A DNA stretch of 7,847 bases from Anaerolineales bacterium (GTDB taxonomy: Bacteria; Chloroflexota; Anaerolineae; Anaerolineales; UBA4823). Numbering within the stretch: the first letter of the stretch is position 1; every line of letters starts with the position of its first letter. The stretch covers positions 1 to 7,847 of the forward strand of contig JALHTN010000068.1 in the NCBI GenBank assembly GCA_022865865.1, in the 5' to 3' direction. Shown piece by piece: positions 6,680 to 7,847 of the stretch. The notes under the pieces are model-generated. The model saw nothing but the letters and a program-made list of their open reading frames with translations, was not told the origin of the DNA and searched no databases. A program made the position numbers and the translations under genes.

Positions 6680-6790
6680 TCAACTCTCAATTGGTTCCAT
6701 CACCTCCTTGATATGAAAAATTCTTGAGCCATCCTCAGCCTGAGTGCCGAGGACGACAAGAAAATCATTTATTGATTGCCAACCCATAAT
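6680..6790 (-). pseudogene. Possible relic: minus-strand C-terminal protein tail, family unknown
   Basis: On the minus strand a stretch of about 36 codons ends at a TGA (6682-6680) and reads INDFLVVLGTQAEDGSRIFH then IKEVMEPIES. The alternation of polar and hydrophobic residues looks protein-like. Upstream, the same frame runs into antisense of the decarboxylase start, with no SD or plausible N terminus. It may be the last exposed end of a gene cut off by insertion of its neighbour, or chance. I assign no family. Confidence 0.25.
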
Positions 6791-6814
6791 TGAGCTATTG
6801 TAAATAAACCCATT

Positions 6815-6820
6815 GAGGAA
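6815..6820 (+). promoter_or_regulatory. Ribosome binding site deciding the decarboxylase start
   Basis: GAGGAA lies 6 bases before ATG 6827. Another ATG at 6823 is in a different frame and stops after 12 codons, so 6827 is the start. A weak promoter (TTGATT 6772-6777, TATTGT 6796-6801, 18-base spacer) lies upstream. Confidence 0.65.
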
Positions 6821-6826
6821 CAATGC

Positions 6827-7847
6827 ATGGAACCAGAACAGAATTTCCACATGACACCTGAAGAGTTTCGCCAGTATGGTCGCAGCGTAATTGATTGGAT
6901 CGCGGATTACTACCAGCACATCGAACAATATCCCGTCCTCTCACAGGTACAACCAGGTGACATTAGGAAAGGATTGCCTGATAGTCCACCCGAACATGGA
7001 GAAGGTTTTGAAGACATCCTGGGTGATATCGAAAAACTGATCATGCCCGGAATCACCCACTGGCAATCGCCAAATTTCTTCGCCTTTTTCCCGGCCAACA
7101 CCTCTGGACCTTCTATTCTTGCTGAACTTTTATCGGCTGGTCTAGGCGTCCAGGGCATGTCCTGGATTACCAGCCCAGCCTGCACAGAATTGGAAACCCA
7201 CGTCCTGGACTGGCTGGCAGAAATGCTGGGTTTACCTGAAAAATTTATGTCTCACACCGATGGAGGAGGGGTAATCCAGGATACTGCCTCCAGCGCGACA
7301 TTGTCCGCGCTCCTGGTGGCTCGAGAACGCGCCACGAACTACACCAGCAATGAACATGGTTGTGATGGCCAGCTGGTTGCCTATGCTTCTACCCAGACCC
7401 ATTCTTCACTCGAAAAGGCGGTTAAAATTTCTGGTTTGGGGACAGAAAATCTCCGTTTGATTGAAGTTGACCACAATTTTGCCATGCGCCCAGCAGCTCT
7501 TGCCGCACAAATTCAGGCAGACCGGGCTGCTGGCCTGGTTCCTTGCTTTGTGTGTGCTACAGTGGGCACCACCTCCTCCAACGCACTCGACCCTTTAAAA
7601 GAGATCGGTGAAATTTGCAGACAGGAAGGCATCTGGCTCCATGTTGATGCCGCCATGTCGGGAACGGCAGCTTTGTGTCCTGAATTCCGCTACATGCAGG
7701 ACGGTCTCGAGCTGGCTAATAGCTATTGCTTCAATCCCCACAAATGGATGTTCACCAATTTCGATTGCGATTGTTTCTTTGTAGCGGATAGATCTGCATT
7801 GATCAACACTTTCACCGTGCTCCCGGAATATCTGCGCAACAAAGAAA
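6827..7847 (+). CDS. PLP-dependent aromatic-L-amino-acid decarboxylase family enzyme, 5' part
   Basis: The frame is open from ATG 6827 to the right edge: 340 residues of a family about 470-500 long. Group II PLP decarboxylase features appear in order: N-terminal swapped helices with FRQYGRSVIDWIADYY (14-29); substrate-site loop HWQSPNFFAFFPA (78-90); SPACTELETHVLDWLAEML (116-134); GGGVIQDTASSAT (146-158); cofactor-stacking His192 in TQTHSS; ATVGTTSSNALD; PLP-nitrogen Asp274 in LHVDAA; and Schiff-base Lys306 in NPHKW. It closely parallels animal DDC and plant Tyr/Trp decarboxylases, so it probably makes tyramine, tryptamine, phenethylamine or dopamine from the amino acid in the cytoplasm. F87 replaces the Tyr of DDC (AYFP to AFFP). 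The catalytic loop that separates decarboxylases from aldehyde synthases lies past the edge, so substrate and reaction type stay open. No transporter partner is visible. Confidence 0.93.
   Translation, partial: MEPEQNFHMTPEEFRQYGRSVIDWIADYYQHIEQYPVLSQVQPGDIRKGLPDSPPEHGEGFEDILGDIEKLIMPGITHWQSPNFFAFFPANTSGPSILAELLSAGLGVQGMSWITSPACTELETHVLDWLAEMLGLPEKFMSHTDGGGVIQDTASSATLSALLVARERATNYTSNEHGCDGQLVAYASTQTHSSLEKAVKISGLGTENLRLIEVDHNFAMRPAALAAQIQADRAAGLVPCFVCATVGTTSSNALDPLKEIGEICRQEGIWLHVDAAMSGTAALCPEFRYMQDGLELANSYCFNPHKWMFTNFDCDCFFVADRSALINTFTVLPEYLRNKE

Noticed and set aside
6733..6753. CCTCAGC ... GCCGAGG hairpin in the LapA-decarboxylase gap
   Set aside because: It contains a mismatch, is short and has no T-run, so it is not a convincing terminator.

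Overview
The window is about 7.8 kb of bacterial DNA with moderate GC and mostly SD-led genes. Gene content and protein style suggest a Chloroflexota bacterium, probably of the Anaerolineae type. This is inferred from protein resemblance only; no rRNA or marker gene is present to prove it.

Bases 2-4373 (plus strand) hold a compact phosphorus-acquisition block. It contains the 3' end of an ABC-importer ATPase and a fused two-domain permease that strongly resembles the putative 2-aminoethylphosphonate (AEP) permease family. After a 125-base gap come a small alkaline-phosphatase-superfamily hydrolase and a PiT-family phosphate transporter that starts on the base after the hydrolase stop. The simplest reading is that the ABC system imports an organophosphorus compound (phosphonate or phosphodiester), a cytoplasmic hydrolase attacks it, and PiT moves inorganic phosphate. 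The solute-binding protein and the ATPase Walker A half lie off the left edge. No PhnW, PhnX or C-P lyase gene is visible, so the substrate is open.

Bases 4378-5256 (minus strand) encode an EamA/DMT-type permease that converges on PiT with only 4 bases between stop codons. The region 5257-5396 is divergent and probably holds promoters for both sides.

Bases 5397-6660 (plus strand) hold a 92-residue coiled-coil/one-TM protein of unknown function, a broken remnant of an IRBP-type S41 peptidase, and a LapA-domain (DUF1049) inner-membrane protein. The S41 remnant is the clearest sign of gene decay. A short minus-strand protein tail near 6680-6790 may be a second relic.

Bases 6827-7847 (plus strand) hold the first 340 residues of a PLP-dependent aromatic-L-amino-acid-decarboxylase-type enzyme that runs off the right edge.

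I found no tRNA, rRNA, CRISPR array, insertion sequence or convincing intrinsic terminator. The most interesting points are the ABC/hydrolase/PiT gene arrangement, the replacement of an expected metal-binding His by Glu in the hydrolase, and the S41 relic that keeps its catalytic Ser and Glu.
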